From Guptibacillus hwajinpoensis (GTDB lineage Bacteria > Bacillota > Bacilli > Bacillales > Guptibacillaceae): a DNA stretch of 64,000 nucleotides. A program made the position numbers and the translations under genes. Of the stretch, positions 1-8,496 are shown one piece after another (within the stretch, counting starts at the first letter, position 1; each line of letters starts with the position of its first letter). Where the stretch lies: the NCBI RefSeq assembly GCF_001039475.1, contig NZ_LELK01000004.1, positions 495,055-559,054 of the forward strand. The letters are read 5' to 3'. Under the pieces are notes generated by a model that worked only from the letters and a program-made list of their open reading frames with translations, was not told the DNA's origin and made no database searches.

Positions 1-26
1 AAAACGGCCAATTGTGGTCGTTTTTC
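1..26 (+). terminator. Rho-independent terminator of an upstream gene
   Basis: AAAACGGCCA pairs with TGGTCGTTTT (one G-U) around the loop ATTG and is followed by a T run. The gene it ends lies left of the window. Confidence 0.75.
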
Positions 27-172
27 TTTTGGTTACATAAACGTTTGTTTAACTCACAAATAACGTGTGCGAAATAACCAATTTTACCAATTAATAGTAT
101 GTATATGGCGAATAGCCCTTTCTATTTATGAATTAATCCATAGAATATAGTAAATGCGAAAGGAGACAAGCT

Positions 173-2320
173 ATGAATTTGCTGCCAGATTTTTCGAGCA
201 GTCAATGGGTGAAGCACAGCCCTAACCAAACTGAACTGATTGGAAGTAATGAAGTGGTCATCAATGCTGTTTCACAGTGGCACGTGGTGGATATTACTCT
301 CCCTGTTCAGTCGAATACTGCTTATCATTTTAAAATCGAAAAGCCGAACAACGGAACCGTCTTCATTTTTGAAAGAAGCAACGGCAAAGAGACTTACTTG
401 ACAGGTTCGCTAGATATCGAATTCACTACGAAAAAAGATACAGACAGCATTCGGATCGGATTATCTAATGGAACGACTCCTAACGGGTCATATGTCTTTC
501 GTAATCCCTCATTAGAACTTGTAAGTGATACGGTAGAACTTCTTCCTGAGCTTTCAAATAGTCAATGGGTTAATAACAGCCCAGGTCAGATTGCAGTTAC
601 GGGTCAAAATCAGATCACGATTCGAGCAAATGCTCAGTGGCATGTGTTTGAGATTATCCAACCAGTTCAATCTAATACAAAGTATACTTTCAAAGTAGGA
701 AACCAAGACAATGGGACTATCTTTATTTTTGAACGAAATCAATCAGGTGCAGAACAATTCCTGGCTATTTCAGCAGACCTTGAATTTAAAACACAAAGTA
801 CAACGAAAAGTCTTCGCATAGGATTAACAAACGGAACAGCTTCCTCAGGAACATTTGTATTCCGTAATCCAAGCTTAGTAGTAGAATCAGGTGCTCCTAA
901 CCCAGATCCAGATCCGGATCCAGATTCGCCAACACAAAATGAGCCATTTAATCGTGGGCATCTTAAAGTGAGCGGTAATGGTCATTTTCTTATCCATGAA
1001 GATGGAACGCCATTTTTCTATATGGCAGACACAGCCTGGGAGCTATTCGGAAGGGTTACAAGGGAACAAGCAGAGATGTATTTTTCGAACCGAAAGCAAA
1101 AAGGTTTTAATGCCATACAGGCTGTTGTTGTGACGCAGTTTGAGCGTTTTGGTGTAGCTCCTAACATTTATGGTGATAAGGCAATATTGAACAATGACTT
1201 TTACCAACCGAATGAAGCTTATTACCAGAACGTCGACTGGATTGTTGATAAAGCTGAGGAAATGGGTCTCTATATTGTTATGTTGCCGTTATGGGGAAGT
1301 GCTGAGTTAGAAGGTCCATCAAGAGGTTTTCCTAACCCAGCTCTAAATCCATCAACAAACAATCAAGGATTACAAGAAGCGAAGAACAAAGCCTACTTCC
1401 ACGGGAACTTTCTTGCTAAGAGATATAAGGGTAAAGCAAATATCATCTGGATGCTCGGAGGAGATGGAGATCCTGCAGTCCCAGGAAGTTTTGACTTTAT
1501 TTCGATTTACCAAGCCATGGCTAACGGTATCGTTGATGGTGATGGAGGCCGTTTCTTAAGAACTTATCACCCACGAACACAATCCTCTAAGTATCTGCAT
1601 ACGATTACGTTGAGTAATGGGGAACAAATGTTGGACTTCAACTCAAATCAGACTGCGCAGGTTTTTGATTTCCCTAACTACCCACCAGTCGCTAATGATT
1701 GGGGCTTATCTCCAGCAAAGCCAACTTTGAATGCGGAGAATAGGTACGAAGATATTCCAAATAACTATACTGCAGGTAATCCGAGATTAAGAGATTTTGA
1801 TGTCAGACAGGCACAATATTGGGCGCTATTTTCTGGAGCATTTGGTATCACTTATGGTCATAACGATATCTGGCAAATGTATGTGAAATCACTTTATTCG
1901 CCGTGGATAGGAGCAAATTCGAACTGGTACGATGAATTGGACAGCCCTGGTGCATTCCAGATGTCACATATTCGAAAGCTAATGTTAAGTCGGCCATTTC
2001 TTAACCGCATTCCAGATCAGGGAATCATTGCATCCAGCCAACCTTCTACAAGTGGTGCTTATATTGCGGCTACTCGAGCTTCAGATGGAAGTTACGCGTT
2101 CGTCTACACACCATTTGGAGGAACGGTAACGGTTAATATGAGTAAAATCAGCGGAGGATCTGTAAAAGCACACTGGTACAATCCTAGAAATGGAACCACA
2201 ACGTTTATTGGTACCTATACGAATACAGGTACAAGAACCTTTACAGCTCCTAGCTCAAATAGAGGGAACGACTGGGTTTTGATGCTTGATGATAATACGA
2301 AGAGCTATCCGACGCCTTAA
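173..2320 (+). CDS. Apiosidase-like (DUF4038/GH140-type) glycoside hydrolase with two N-terminal repeat domains
   Basis: 715 aa. Two tandem copies of a beta-rich module of about 115 residues (roughly 2-117 and 121-236; shared QWH, PVQSNT, GT(V/I)FIFER and VFRNPSL blocks) are followed by a Asp-Pro linker (about 240-256). A DUF4038-type TIM-barrel (about 258-610) then starts at HLKVSGNGHFLIHEDGTPFF, and the C-terminus resembles the Collagen_bind_2 beta domain. GGDGDP near residue 429 and NAENRYED (Glu522) are candidate catalytic acids by analogy with GH140; the assignment is inference. The start is set by AAAGGAG. No signal peptide is visible although such enzymes often act on pectic glycans outside the cell, so the product may be cytoplasmic or the N-terminus may have been remodelled. 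The two repeats are probably carbohydrate-binding. Confidence 0.8.
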   Translation: MNLLPDFSSSQWVKHSPNQTELIGSNEVVINAVSQWHVVDITLPVQSNTAYHFKIEKPNNGTVFIFERSNGKETYLTGSLDIEFTTKKDTDSIRIGLSNGTTPNGSYVFRNPSLELVSDTVELLPELSNSQWVNNSPGQIAVTGQNQITIRANAQWHVFEIIQPVQSNTKYTFKVGNQDNGTIFIFERNQSGAEQFLAISADLEFKTQSTTKSLRIGLTNGTASSGTFVFRNPSLVVESGAPNPDPDPDPDSPTQNEPFNRGHLKVSGNGHFLIHEDGTPFFYMADTAWELFGRVTREQAEMYFSNRKQKGFNAIQAVVVTQFERFGVAPNIYGDKAILNNDFYQPNEAYYQNVDWIVDKAEEMGLYIVMLPLWGSAELEGPSRGFPNPALNPSTNNQGLQEAKNKAYFHGNFLAKRYKGKANIIWMLGGDGDPAVPGSFDFISIYQAMANGIVDGDGGRFLRTYHPRTQSSKYLHTITLSNGEQMLDFNSNQTAQVFDFPNYPPVANDWGLSPAKPTLNAENRYEDIPNNYTAGNPRLRDFDVRQAQYWALFSGAFGITYGHNDIWQMYVKSLYSPWIGANSNWYDELDSPGAFQMSHIRKLMLSRPFLNRIPDQGIIASSQPSTSGAYIAATRASDGSYAFVYTPFGGTVTVNMSKISGGSVKAHWYNPRNGTTTFIGTYTNTGTRTFTAPSSNRGNDWVLMLDDNTKSYPTP

Positions 2321-2340
2321 AGGTGTGTAGTAGAGAGAAG

Positions 2341-2371
2341 AAGTCCTTTTCTAAATGAAGAGGGCTTTTTT
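2341..2371 (+). terminator. Terminator after the apiosidase-like gene
   Basis: AAGTCCTTTT pairs with AAGAGGGCTT around CTAAATG and is followed by T6. Confidence 0.8.
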
Positions 2372-2396
2372 AGTCGCTGCGCCTAGTTCTGGTGGT

Positions 2397-2419
2397 CGGG
2401 TGGTGCCTGTCACCACCCG
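2397..2419 (+). repeat. REP-like palindrome, copy 1 (CCTGT loop)
   Basis: Full stem GGGTGGTG / CACCACCC with loop CCTGT, followed 16 bases later by the tag TTTTGTCG. Intergenic. Confidence 0.85.
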
Positions 2420-2530
2420 AACGGTGTAACCTTTTGTCGTTTGCGCCAAAAAGCAGGGATTTGGTGGTTTGTATGGAATTTTTTACTTGATACGCCATAT
2501 GTATACTCATATTGAAGGAGAGGGTTTGCC

Positions 2531-3343
2531 ATGCCGTTTATTGATGTAAACGATACACCGCTCTATTATGAAGATTATGGTCCAAAAGATGCACCTGTCA
2601 TGGTATTCAGTCATTCGCTATTCTTTACGTCGTATATGTTCCACAATCAAGTAGCACATTTCTCAAAAAATTATCGTGTGATTTGTTATGACCATCGCGG
2701 ACAAGGTAGAAGCGGTCGGTCCTTTTTGGAGAATCTTGATATGGATACGCTTACAGACGATGCGGCTGCATTGATTGAAGAGCTTGGAATTAAAAAGTGT
2801 CATTTTATCGGAAATTCAATGGGCGGATTTATCGCACTGCGTCTAGCGGCGAGACGTCCTGACTTGTTAAGTTCCTGTGTTGTGCTAGGAAGTTCGGGTG
2901 AAGAAGAATACAAAAGAGCTGAATTTCAGCCCCTCGTATCACAGCTTCAGATGCATGGAGCTGAAGGCGTTGTGGATACGCTCATGTACATCATGTTCGG
3001 TGATGCTTCACTAGATGATCCTGTATTTGAGAAGGAACGGAATTATTGGTACGACTATATGAAGAAACTTGAACCATCGATTGGTGATGCTGCGCATCAA
3101 GTGATCCATCGGACGAGCATTCTTGAGGAATTAGAAGGTGTGAAGATTCCAGTTCTAGCCGTTGCTGGAGAGCAGGATCATGCGTATTCGATCAAACTCT
3201 CTGAGAATATTGCTAAGAAAGTAGAGAATGGTAGATGTGAAGTACTAGGGAAAGCGGGACATTCTATTTCCCTTGAAAAGCCTGATGAAGTAAATAAGTT
3301 ATTGGAGAGGCATTTTGCGAGAATGAAAGCTCATCAGTGGTAA
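2531..3343 (+). CDS. Alpha/beta hydrolase
   Basis: 270 aa alpha/beta-hydrolase fold protein, the usual length for the 3-oxoadipate enol-lactonase / small carboxylesterase group. The triad is visible: nucleophile Ser96 in GNSMGG, Asp216 in AGEQDHAYS and His244 in GKAGHSIS. An HRGQGRSGRS segment (55-64) follows beta-4. No signal peptide, so it acts in the cytosol. The start is supported by GAAGGAGAGGG. It is a monocistronic gene between two terminators, so neighbours give no substrate hint; an esterase, lactonase or haloperoxidase-like role are all possible. Confidence 0.85.
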   Translation: MPFIDVNDTPLYYEDYGPKDAPVMVFSHSLFFTSYMFHNQVAHFSKNYRVICYDHRGQGRSGRSFLENLDMDTLTDDAAALIEELGIKKCHFIGNSMGGFIALRLAARRPDLLSSCVVLGSSGEEEYKRAEFQPLVSQLQMHGAEGVVDTLMYIMFGDASLDDPVFEKERNYWYDYMKKLEPSIGDAAHQVIHRTSILEELEGVKIPVLAVAGEQDHAYSIKLSENIAKKVENGRCEVLGKAGHSISLEKPDEVNKLLERHFARMKAHQW

Positions 3344-3374
3344 GTGAGATTAAACGTTAGGATTATTATAAGGA

Positions 3375-3408
3375 GCCTTTCTCGAATGGGGGAAAGGTTT
3401 TTTTTTTT
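3375..3408 (+). terminator. Terminator after the alpha/beta hydrolase gene
   Basis: CCTTTC pairs with GAAAGG across an AT/G-rich loop, followed by T12. Confidence 0.8.
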
Positions 3409-3549
3409 AGTCTTAGCGATTAGGTGTGCCTTCAGAAGTTATAAACGAATGGATTAAGGGTATTAAACCAAAACGAAGCGACATGAATAATTTGGTAATT
3501 CTTGTTACACAATAGATAAGTGGAGAAAGAAATATCAGGAGGTCATACC

Positions 3550-3936
3550 ATGAAGAAAAGAGTTTTTGGTTCATTAGGATTGTTATCAGCAGGAGCGCTC
3601 GTTCTCGCTTTTTCTAAAACAGCGAGGAAAAATACGCGCGATGTCATTCTAAACGGATCTGAAAAGGCTATGAAGTATGGAGAGCAATTAAAAACGTCGA
3701 CCTTGAAAGTTGGCCAGTATGCTAAACGAGGCAATATAGAGCGGAAGCCAGCGGAAGAGCAGGAGAAGTATCCCTCTTATGTCGGGTATGGCGCGAGTGA
3801 TGGAGTAAGTAACAACACAAAGGTGCACAAAATTAATCCTGCTAACTTCAAAAAATCTCAAAATGTGATGAACGACAAGAAAATGCCGTCACGAATGGCT
3901 GAAGTCGCTGAAGAATTCGATTTAACTGAGCGGTGA
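3550..3936 (+). CDS. Small hypothetical membrane-anchored protein; stop codon lies in a REP repeat
   Basis: 128 aa from ATG 3550, preferred because AGGAGG lies 8 bases upstream; a GTG ten codons earlier has no good site. One hydrophobic segment (about residues 3-22) is followed by a basic stretch and a hydrophilic, lysine-rich tail, so a single-pass protein with a cytoplasmic or surface tail is likely. I do not recognise a family. The TGA stop is the TGA inside the repeat core GGTGACAGGCACC, so the last residues were probably set by repeat insertion. Standalone gene. Confidence 0.65.
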   Translation: MKKRVFGSLGLLSAGALVLAFSKTARKNTRDVILNGSEKAMKYGEQLKTSTLKVGQYAKRGNIERKPAEEQEKYPSYVGYGASDGVSNNTKVHKINPANFKKSQNVMNDKKMPSRMAEVAEEFDLTER

Positions 3937-3949
3937 CAGGCACCACCCG
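3930..3949 (+). repeat. REP-like palindrome, copy 2 (ACAGG loop), overlapping a stop codon
   Basis: GCGGTGACAGGCACCACCCG followed by GATTTAGCACGAACGGTGTCGAA. Its TGA at 3934-3936 terminates the upstream gene. Confidence 0.85.
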
Positions 3950-3975
3950 ATTTAGCACGAACGGTGTCGAACGCA

Positions 3976-4014
3976 ACAAAAAGCCCTCTTTCTTAATTGA
4001 AAGAGGGCTTTTTG
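3976..4014. terminator. Bidirectional terminator between convergent genes
   Basis: ACAAAAAGCCCTCTTTC / GAAAGAGGGCTTTTTGT, near-perfect 17 bp stem with A and T tails, serving the small membrane protein gene and the convergent cyclase gene. Confidence 0.9.
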
Positions 4015-4030
4015 TTATGATTGTATCGTT

Positions 4031-4681
4031 TCACTCAACTTCAACTGCAACCGCCCTTACTGGAGAGCCATCTAGGCCTTCTAGCTTTAGCGGTAAAGCG
4101 ATGATGAGCGGATTCGCAAAATCGATTTGGTCGAAGTTACAGAAATTCTCGCCTATAATGCCGTTCTCTGACGTGATCGCTTCATGTACAGGGAACGCAG
4201 AGCCGTCTGGTGGGTCGACGTTAAGGGCATCGATAAAGAAGGTCGTTACGCCTTTATCGAGCAGACTGTTGATGATGTCTACAGAAAGGTACGGATGCTC
4301 GAAATACGTTTCTGTTCCAATATGCTTAGCCCAACCGGTGTGAAAGAGGACGATTGTACCTGGAACGACGCTTTCAATTTGGTCAGCTACATCGTCCATT
4401 GTGATTTGTTCGGCTGGTGCCTTACCGGTTACATCAATTACGAGTCCAGGCGCCATGAATTTCGTTAGGCTTGATTGATCGATTCGTTCGCCTTCTTTCT
4501 GAAAGTGAAAGGGTGCGTCAACGTGTGTTCCGGTGTGTGAGCCAATGTTAAGCTGGGTTACCTGGTAGCCGTCTTTATCAAGCTCTGCAGCAGGATGAAT
4601 GTTGGGTTTAGGATCTCCAGGGTAAACGGGCGTTTCATTGTTGATTGGAATGGATAAGTCGATAATCTGTTTAAAGTTCAT
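4031..4681 (-). CDS. Cyclase family protein (putative kynurenine formamidase-like metal hydrolase)
   Basis: 216 aa, full length for the cyclase/arylformamidase family (PF04199). The metal-binding signature HTGTHVDAPFH (residues 49-59) is intact, and the N-terminal DLSIPINNETPVYPGDP is typical. The family hydrolyses amide or lactone bonds with zinc or manganese; KynB uses N-formylkynurenine. No kynurenine pathway genes are nearby, so the substrate is open. Cytosolic, no signal peptide. Start supported by AAGGAG 9 bases upstream. Confidence 0.85.
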   Translation of the reverse strand: MNFKQIIDLSIPINNETPVYPGDPKPNIHPAAELDKDGYQVTQLNIGSHTGTHVDAPFHFQKEGERIDQSSLTKFMAPGLVIDVTGKAPAEQITMDDVADQIESVVPGTIVLFHTGWAKHIGTETYFEHPYLSVDIINSLLDKGVTTFFIDALNVDPPDGSAFPVHEAITSENGIIGENFCNFDQIDFANPLIIALPLKLEGLDGSPVRAVAVEVE

Positions 4682-4858
4682 GAGATGGGCTCCTTAGCTG
4701 TAGATGTCAGTTCTTCGTTCTTCTAGCATGGAGAAGAATGTTTGTTTCAATTCGTTCCGAAAGTGATTATCTGTGTTTGCAGTAATGATATCATACTGTT
4801 TTTCGGTAGTTGAAATCGTTTGACCATCTTGAGGTGAAGCCGTAATGGGTAAATAGTA

Positions 4859-4880
4859 GGGTGGTGCCTGTCACCACCCG
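4859..4880 (+). repeat. REP-like palindrome, copy 3 (CCTGT loop), best full-length example
   Basis: GGGTGGTG-CCTGT-CACCACCC followed by GTTTAGCTCGTATTTTGTCG, giving the clearest hairpin-plus-tag unit of about 45 bp. It lies between the cyclase and metallophosphoesterase genes. Confidence 0.9.
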
Positions 4881-4905
4881 GTTTAGCTCGTATTTTGTCG
4901 AAAGA

Positions 4906-4941
4906 AAACACCCGAGGATGTGGTAATCCTCGGGTGTTTGT
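4906..4941 (-). terminator. Terminator of the metallophosphoesterase gene
   Basis: AAACACCCGAGGAT / ATCCTCGGGTGTTT, 14 bp perfect stem; minus-strand transcripts end in a TTTT-containing tail. Confidence 0.85.
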
Positions 4942-4945
4942 TTGG

Positions 4946-6721
4946 CTAATCGTTTGCAACGATCTCTTTCGTGCTATTCGCTGGCACCGTAACCTCTACC
5001 TCAATATACTGCTTATCACCAGAAGTAACGTCTTGCTTCACTGTTCCTTCTGATACAGCATAGTCACCTTTCACTAAATACATAGGTATGGTTACCGTCA
5101 TCTCTTTCTTCAAGCGATTAAAGACTGTCACCGTTTGCTTCGTAGCACTTCCGTCGTTCGGGTTTTGATACGTCGATTCTAGTGACATAACGCCACTTTC
5201 GGTGTCGCCATTTTGGTAAACAGGAACAGAGTGCCTTGGTTCTTCGTAATTGTAATTCGTGACTTCTCCGTTTTTCACTTCGAAAGGACGGAAGCCAGCC
5301 CATGGTTTGCCGCTAAGCTCTACAGACGTTGTTGTCGTATAGAGGATGCCGTCTTTTTCGGTCACATTATCAATGTGTGTATGACCATGAAGGCTTAGGT
5401 CAACGTTGTTTTGCTTCATCACATCGATTAGTTCGTTTGCGTTTTCTCCGTGCCACTGCTGGTCGTAATCGATACCCAGCTTTTCGCCAAGAATAAGAGT
5501 ATCGAGCTTTTGTGGGTTGTGCTGCTCGTCATACTGCTTCCAATATTTCTGTACGTCTGGGTCATCTTTTGGCCAGATGTCCCGATCCTGCCAGAGTGGA
5601 TTGTGGTGAGAGAACAGTCCTTTGATTTGATCAGGATGGGCTGTTTTGGCGTTATCGGCAAGGTCTTGTTTCACCCAGTTCAGCTGTTCTTCGCGAATTT
5701 GTCCACCCCATGTTGGTACAGAAACAGTACCGTTTCCGCTTCGATCGAACTTGTGCCAATCAAACGAGTTGTACCCAAGAAAGTGAGCGTATGGGCCGTA
5801 ATCAAATGAGAAGTATTGAGGTCCAAAGTATTCTTCCCAGTATTTTGCGCCATCCGTTAGTGTTGCGTCTTGCGCATAGTAATCATGATTTCCTGGAACA
5901 AGATAGACAGGTACGTCTAGCTTTTGTAGCATTCTGTACGTTTCTTCATATTCGTAGATGTATTCTTGTGGATTCATTTGACCAAACATTAAATCTCCAG
6001 TCACCACAACAAAATCGGGATTTTTCAAGTTCACTTCTTCAATGGCTTTCTGTAGGTATAGCCAGCGCTTGTCTTCATCAGGATTCCACATGCCCGCTTC
6101 TTTCAAGCGGCCTGCGTTCACAGTTGATGGATCATCTGTGCTACCTAGATTACGTGGCGAACCAACATGCGTATCTGTTAAGTGTAGAAATGTAAAATCT
6201 TTATTAAACTCTTTTACTACTTTGACGGAGTGTGGTTGCTCATCCGTTTTTCGTTGTCCGTTTGCTGTATAGGATACTTCAAGGTCATATAATTCTTCTG
6301 GTACGTCTTTGGGAATAACTACTTCTACATCATAGATGTTCGAGGCGTCTTTCCAATGGGATTGTCCTGCCGTTACGTTTTCAACAGGCAATTCATACGT
6401 TTCTGTGAAAGCAGAATGATTTGTTGGCTTTAGTTTCACGCTCCAGCCAGCTGCCTCTTTCCCCTGACTATCCATTTTCACAGTTAACGTTTGTCCATTT
6501 TCTTTAATCGCAGGTGTTCCAAAAAGAGGGGCAATGATGTCATTTACTTTCGGGTCTACTGAAATGTTTAGTGCATCATCAGTGAAGTGAGTTGTGTTAC
6601 CAATTCCTCCATCTTGTTGATCGACAGTACCTAGTGGGCTACTAGCGGAAAATACTGATAACGGACCAATAAACATAACAGCAATCATGATGGCTGCTAA
6701 AACGTTTCTACGATTATTCAA
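4946..6721 (-). CDS. Secreted calcineurin-like metallophosphoesterase
   Basis: 591 aa. A signal peptide spans about residues 1-26 (cleavage near VFSA-SS). A beta-sandwich-like region (about 45-170) precedes a calcineurin-type phosphoesterase core: LHLTDTHVG (Asp183, His185), VVTGDL, GNHDYY, FSHHNP and SLHGHTHID carry the di-metal ligands. The C-terminal 100 residues are another beta-rich domain. Likely an extracellular or wall-associated phosphomonoesterase or diesterase for phosphate scavenging. Start ATG follows GGAGGA. Monocistronic; divergent from the FAD oxidoreductase gene. Confidence 0.88.
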   Translation of the reverse strand: MNNRRNVLAAIMIAVMFIGPLSVFSASSPLGTVDQQDGGIGNTTHFTDDALNISVDPKVNDIIAPLFGTPAIKENGQTLTVKMDSQGKEAAGWSVKLKPTNHSAFTETYELPVENVTAGQSHWKDASNIYDVEVVIPKDVPEELYDLEVSYTANGQRKTDEQPHSVKVVKEFNKDFTFLHLTDTHVGSPRNLGSTDDPSTVNAGRLKEAGMWNPDEDKRWLYLQKAIEEVNLKNPDFVVVTGDLMFGQMNPQEYIYEYEETYRMLQKLDVPVYLVPGNHDYYAQDATLTDGAKYWEEYFGPQYFSFDYGPYAHFLGYNSFDWHKFDRSGNGTVSVPTWGGQIREEQLNWVKQDLADNAKTAHPDQIKGLFSHHNPLWQDRDIWPKDDPDVQKYWKQYDEQHNPQKLDTLILGEKLGIDYDQQWHGENANELIDVMKQNNVDLSLHGHTHIDNVTEKDGILYTTTTSVELSGKPWAGFRPFEVKNGEVTNYNYEEPRHSVPVYQNGDTESGVMSLESTYQNPNDGSATKQTVTVFNRLKKEMTVTIPMYLVKGDYAVSEGTVKQDVTSGDKQYIEVEVTVPANSTKEIVAND

Positions 6722-6838
6722 GTTGTGTCCTCCTAGTGATGGTGATACTTATAGTGTAAAGGGGTACTGTGAAGGAAGTGTTAACTTTCAATTACAAAGT
6801 ATTAGGGGTAGATGTTAGATTTGTTAAGGATTGAATCG

Positions 6839-6860
6839 TTAATCAAACGTTTAATTAACT
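6839..6860. promoter_or_regulatory. Palindromic operator-like motif TTAATCAAACGTTTAATTAA
   Basis: Near-perfect palindrome centred on AAACGTTT in the divergent metallophosphoesterase/oxidoreductase intergenic region. The identical 22 bases occur again at 38458-38479. The form suits a TetR-type operator, but no TetR gene is present here. Confidence 0.4.
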
Positions 6861-6932
6861 AACCCGTGATTGAGTCCGTTGGCGTTATCTTGTAAAATGA
6901 CGTAACAGACAAATGAAGAAAAGGTGCAACAT

Positions 6933-8048
6933 ATGAAATCAATTATTGTAATAGGAGCAGGCATACTTGGTGCGTCCGCTGCCTATCACCTGGCTAAGCA
7001 AGGAGCGGATGTGATGCTGGTCGACCGAAAAGATGAGGGGCAAGCGACTGAAGCTGCAGCTGGTATTGTGTGTCCATGGCTGACGAATCGTCGCGGTGGA
7101 GCGTTTTATCGATTGGTAGAAGCGGGAGCACGCTATTATCCCACTCTAATAGAACAACTACGAAAAGATGGTGAAAAAGACACGGGCTATTCCCGTGTTG
7201 GTGCCATTAATATCTATTCAGGTGAGAAGAAGCTTGAAAAGAAATTAAAGCTTGCGATGGAACGACGAAAAGATACACCAGAGATGGGGGATGTGTCTCG
7301 CCTTTCAGCTGCTGAAACGAATGCGCTATTTCCTCCGCTATCGGATCACTACAGTGCCGTCCATCTTAGTGGCGCGGCTCGAGTAAATGGAGCAGCATTG
7401 CGAAATGCGCTGATTCGAGCGGCGGAAAAGAACGGCGCGAAGGTGTTACAAGGCGATGCAACGCTTGATTGGGATGGTTCACGAGTAAAAGGTGCAGTGG
7501 TAGATGGAGAGCTCTATCATTCCGATCAAACGATCGTTACTGGGGGTGCCTGGTCGAAAGAGCTACTAGAGCCGCTTGGTATGAAGTTTCTCGTCTCCCC
7601 TCAAAAAGCGCAGATTGTTCATCTAAAGCTTCCGGATACCGATACAAATAAGTGGCCAATAGTGATGCCTCCTTTTATTCAATATTTCTTGCCATTTGAA
7701 GATGGGAAAATTGTCGTAGGTGCGACGCAGGAAGATGAAGCTGGTTTTGATTTGCGTGTCACGATGGGTGGCGTGAACCATATTATCGACCGAGCATTGA
7801 AGGTTGCGCCTGGATTGGAGAACAGCACATACGTGGAAACCAAAGTTGGATTTCGTCCATTCACGCCTGGAAATGTGCCGATGATTGGAGCAATACCTCA
7901 TGTGAAAGGGTTAGTTGTTGGAAACGGGCTCGGAGCGTCCGGCTTAACGAGCGGGCCCTTTCTTGGTGCGGAGATTGCTCGGCTTGTTCTTGGAGAACGA
8001 AATGAGCTTCCGTTAGAGGATTATCATCCAGGTAGTGCTTTTAGTTAA
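6933..8048 (+). CDS. FAD-dependent oxidoreductase (DAO / glycine oxidase-like)
   Basis: 371 aa from ATG 6933, chosen over a GTG three codons upstream because AAAAGG sits at the right distance. The N-terminal Rossmann motif VIGAGILGASAAYHLAKQGA ends in the ribose-binding acidic residue of VDR; the C-terminal PMIGAIPHVKGLVVGNGLGASGLTSGP closes the FAD site as in D-amino acid oxidase / glycine oxidase / sarcosine oxidase relatives (PF01266). Expected reaction: oxidative deamination of a small amine or amino acid, giving H2O2. Cytosolic, monocistronic, substrate unknown. Confidence 0.85.
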   Translation: MKSIIVIGAGILGASAAYHLAKQGADVMLVDRKDEGQATEAAAGIVCPWLTNRRGGAFYRLVEAGARYYPTLIEQLRKDGEKDTGYSRVGAINIYSGEKKLEKKLKLAMERRKDTPEMGDVSRLSAAETNALFPPLSDHYSAVHLSGAARVNGAALRNALIRAAEKNGAKVLQGDATLDWDGSRVKGAVVDGELYHSDQTIVTGGAWSKELLEPLGMKFLVSPQKAQIVHLKLPDTDTNKWPIVMPPFIQYFLPFEDGKIVVGATQEDEAGFDLRVTMGGVNHIIDRALKVAPGLENSTYVETKVGFRPFTPGNVPMIGAIPHVKGLVVGNGLGASGLTSGPFLGAEIARLVLGERNELPLEDYHPGSAFS

Positions 8049-8065
8049 ATGGTTAATATGAATAG

Positions 8066-8096
8066 AGAGGTGCACCCTTTGGGGGTGCATCTTTTA
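8066..8096 (+). terminator. Terminator after the FAD oxidoreductase gene
   Basis: AGAGGTGCACCC / GGGGTGCATCTTTT hairpin with a T-rich end. Confidence 0.8.
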
Positions 8097-8265
8097 AGTA
8101 TGAACAGCAGTTGTTCCATGATCGATCAGTAATGTCATAAAATGTAGAAAAATACTATTAATGTCGAAAGAATTTTCTTGCTTATTAGTAAAAAATACCA
8201 TAACATGTGTTCATAGGTACAAAGAACCAAAACACGCCCGGATTAGAACAAGCAATATACACAAT

Positions 8266-8352
8266 AACGCAAAGGTAAACTTATCGAAAGGTAAGGACAC
8301 AAAGCCGTGGGTCTAACGTAACGTTTGTTACTATGATTGCCAGGTTGCCGAA
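8266..8352 (+). promoter_or_regulatory. Cyclic di-GMP-I (GEMM) riboswitch aptamer
   Basis: Hallmarks in order: GGTAAAC, a GNRA-type CGAAAG loop (8285-8290), GGACACAAAGCCGTGGGTC (compare consensus GGACGCAAAGCCNCGGG), a variable stem GTAACG...TGTTAC, and the 3' receptor strand GCCAGGTTGCCG. It sits in the leader of a diguanylate cyclase gene, the expected context. Followed at once by an expression platform at 8350-8397. Confidence 0.92.
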
Positions 8353-8397
8353 TAGCGAAGAGACGTCATGCTATTCCATTTGGAGTAGCATTTTTTT
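8350..8397 (+). terminator. Riboswitch expression platform: antiterminator and intrinsic terminator
   Basis: Terminator ATGCTATTCC / GGAGTAGCAT with T7 (8368-8397). GAATAGC at 8350-8356, directly after the aptamer, is the exact complement of GCTATTC at 8370-8376 in the terminator 5' arm, so it can form a competing antiterminator. Ligand-dependent switching between the two is inference. Confidence 0.85.
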
Positions 8398-8496
8398 GTT
8401 TTACACCATAAGAGATTCAGCATGCATATGAATAGATTGTTGTTGAGACACGTTATAACGCTCGTACTCTATCGTTCTGAAAGGAATTTCGTAGCA

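Noticed and set aside
4747-4959. Minus-strand 70-aa ORF in the cyclase/phosphoesterase spacer
   Set aside because: It runs through a REP copy and a terminator and has no ribosome site.
5450-6195. Plus-strand ORFs of 119 and 161 aa inside the metallophosphoesterase gene
   Set aside because: Antisense shadows of a gene with complete catalytic motifs.
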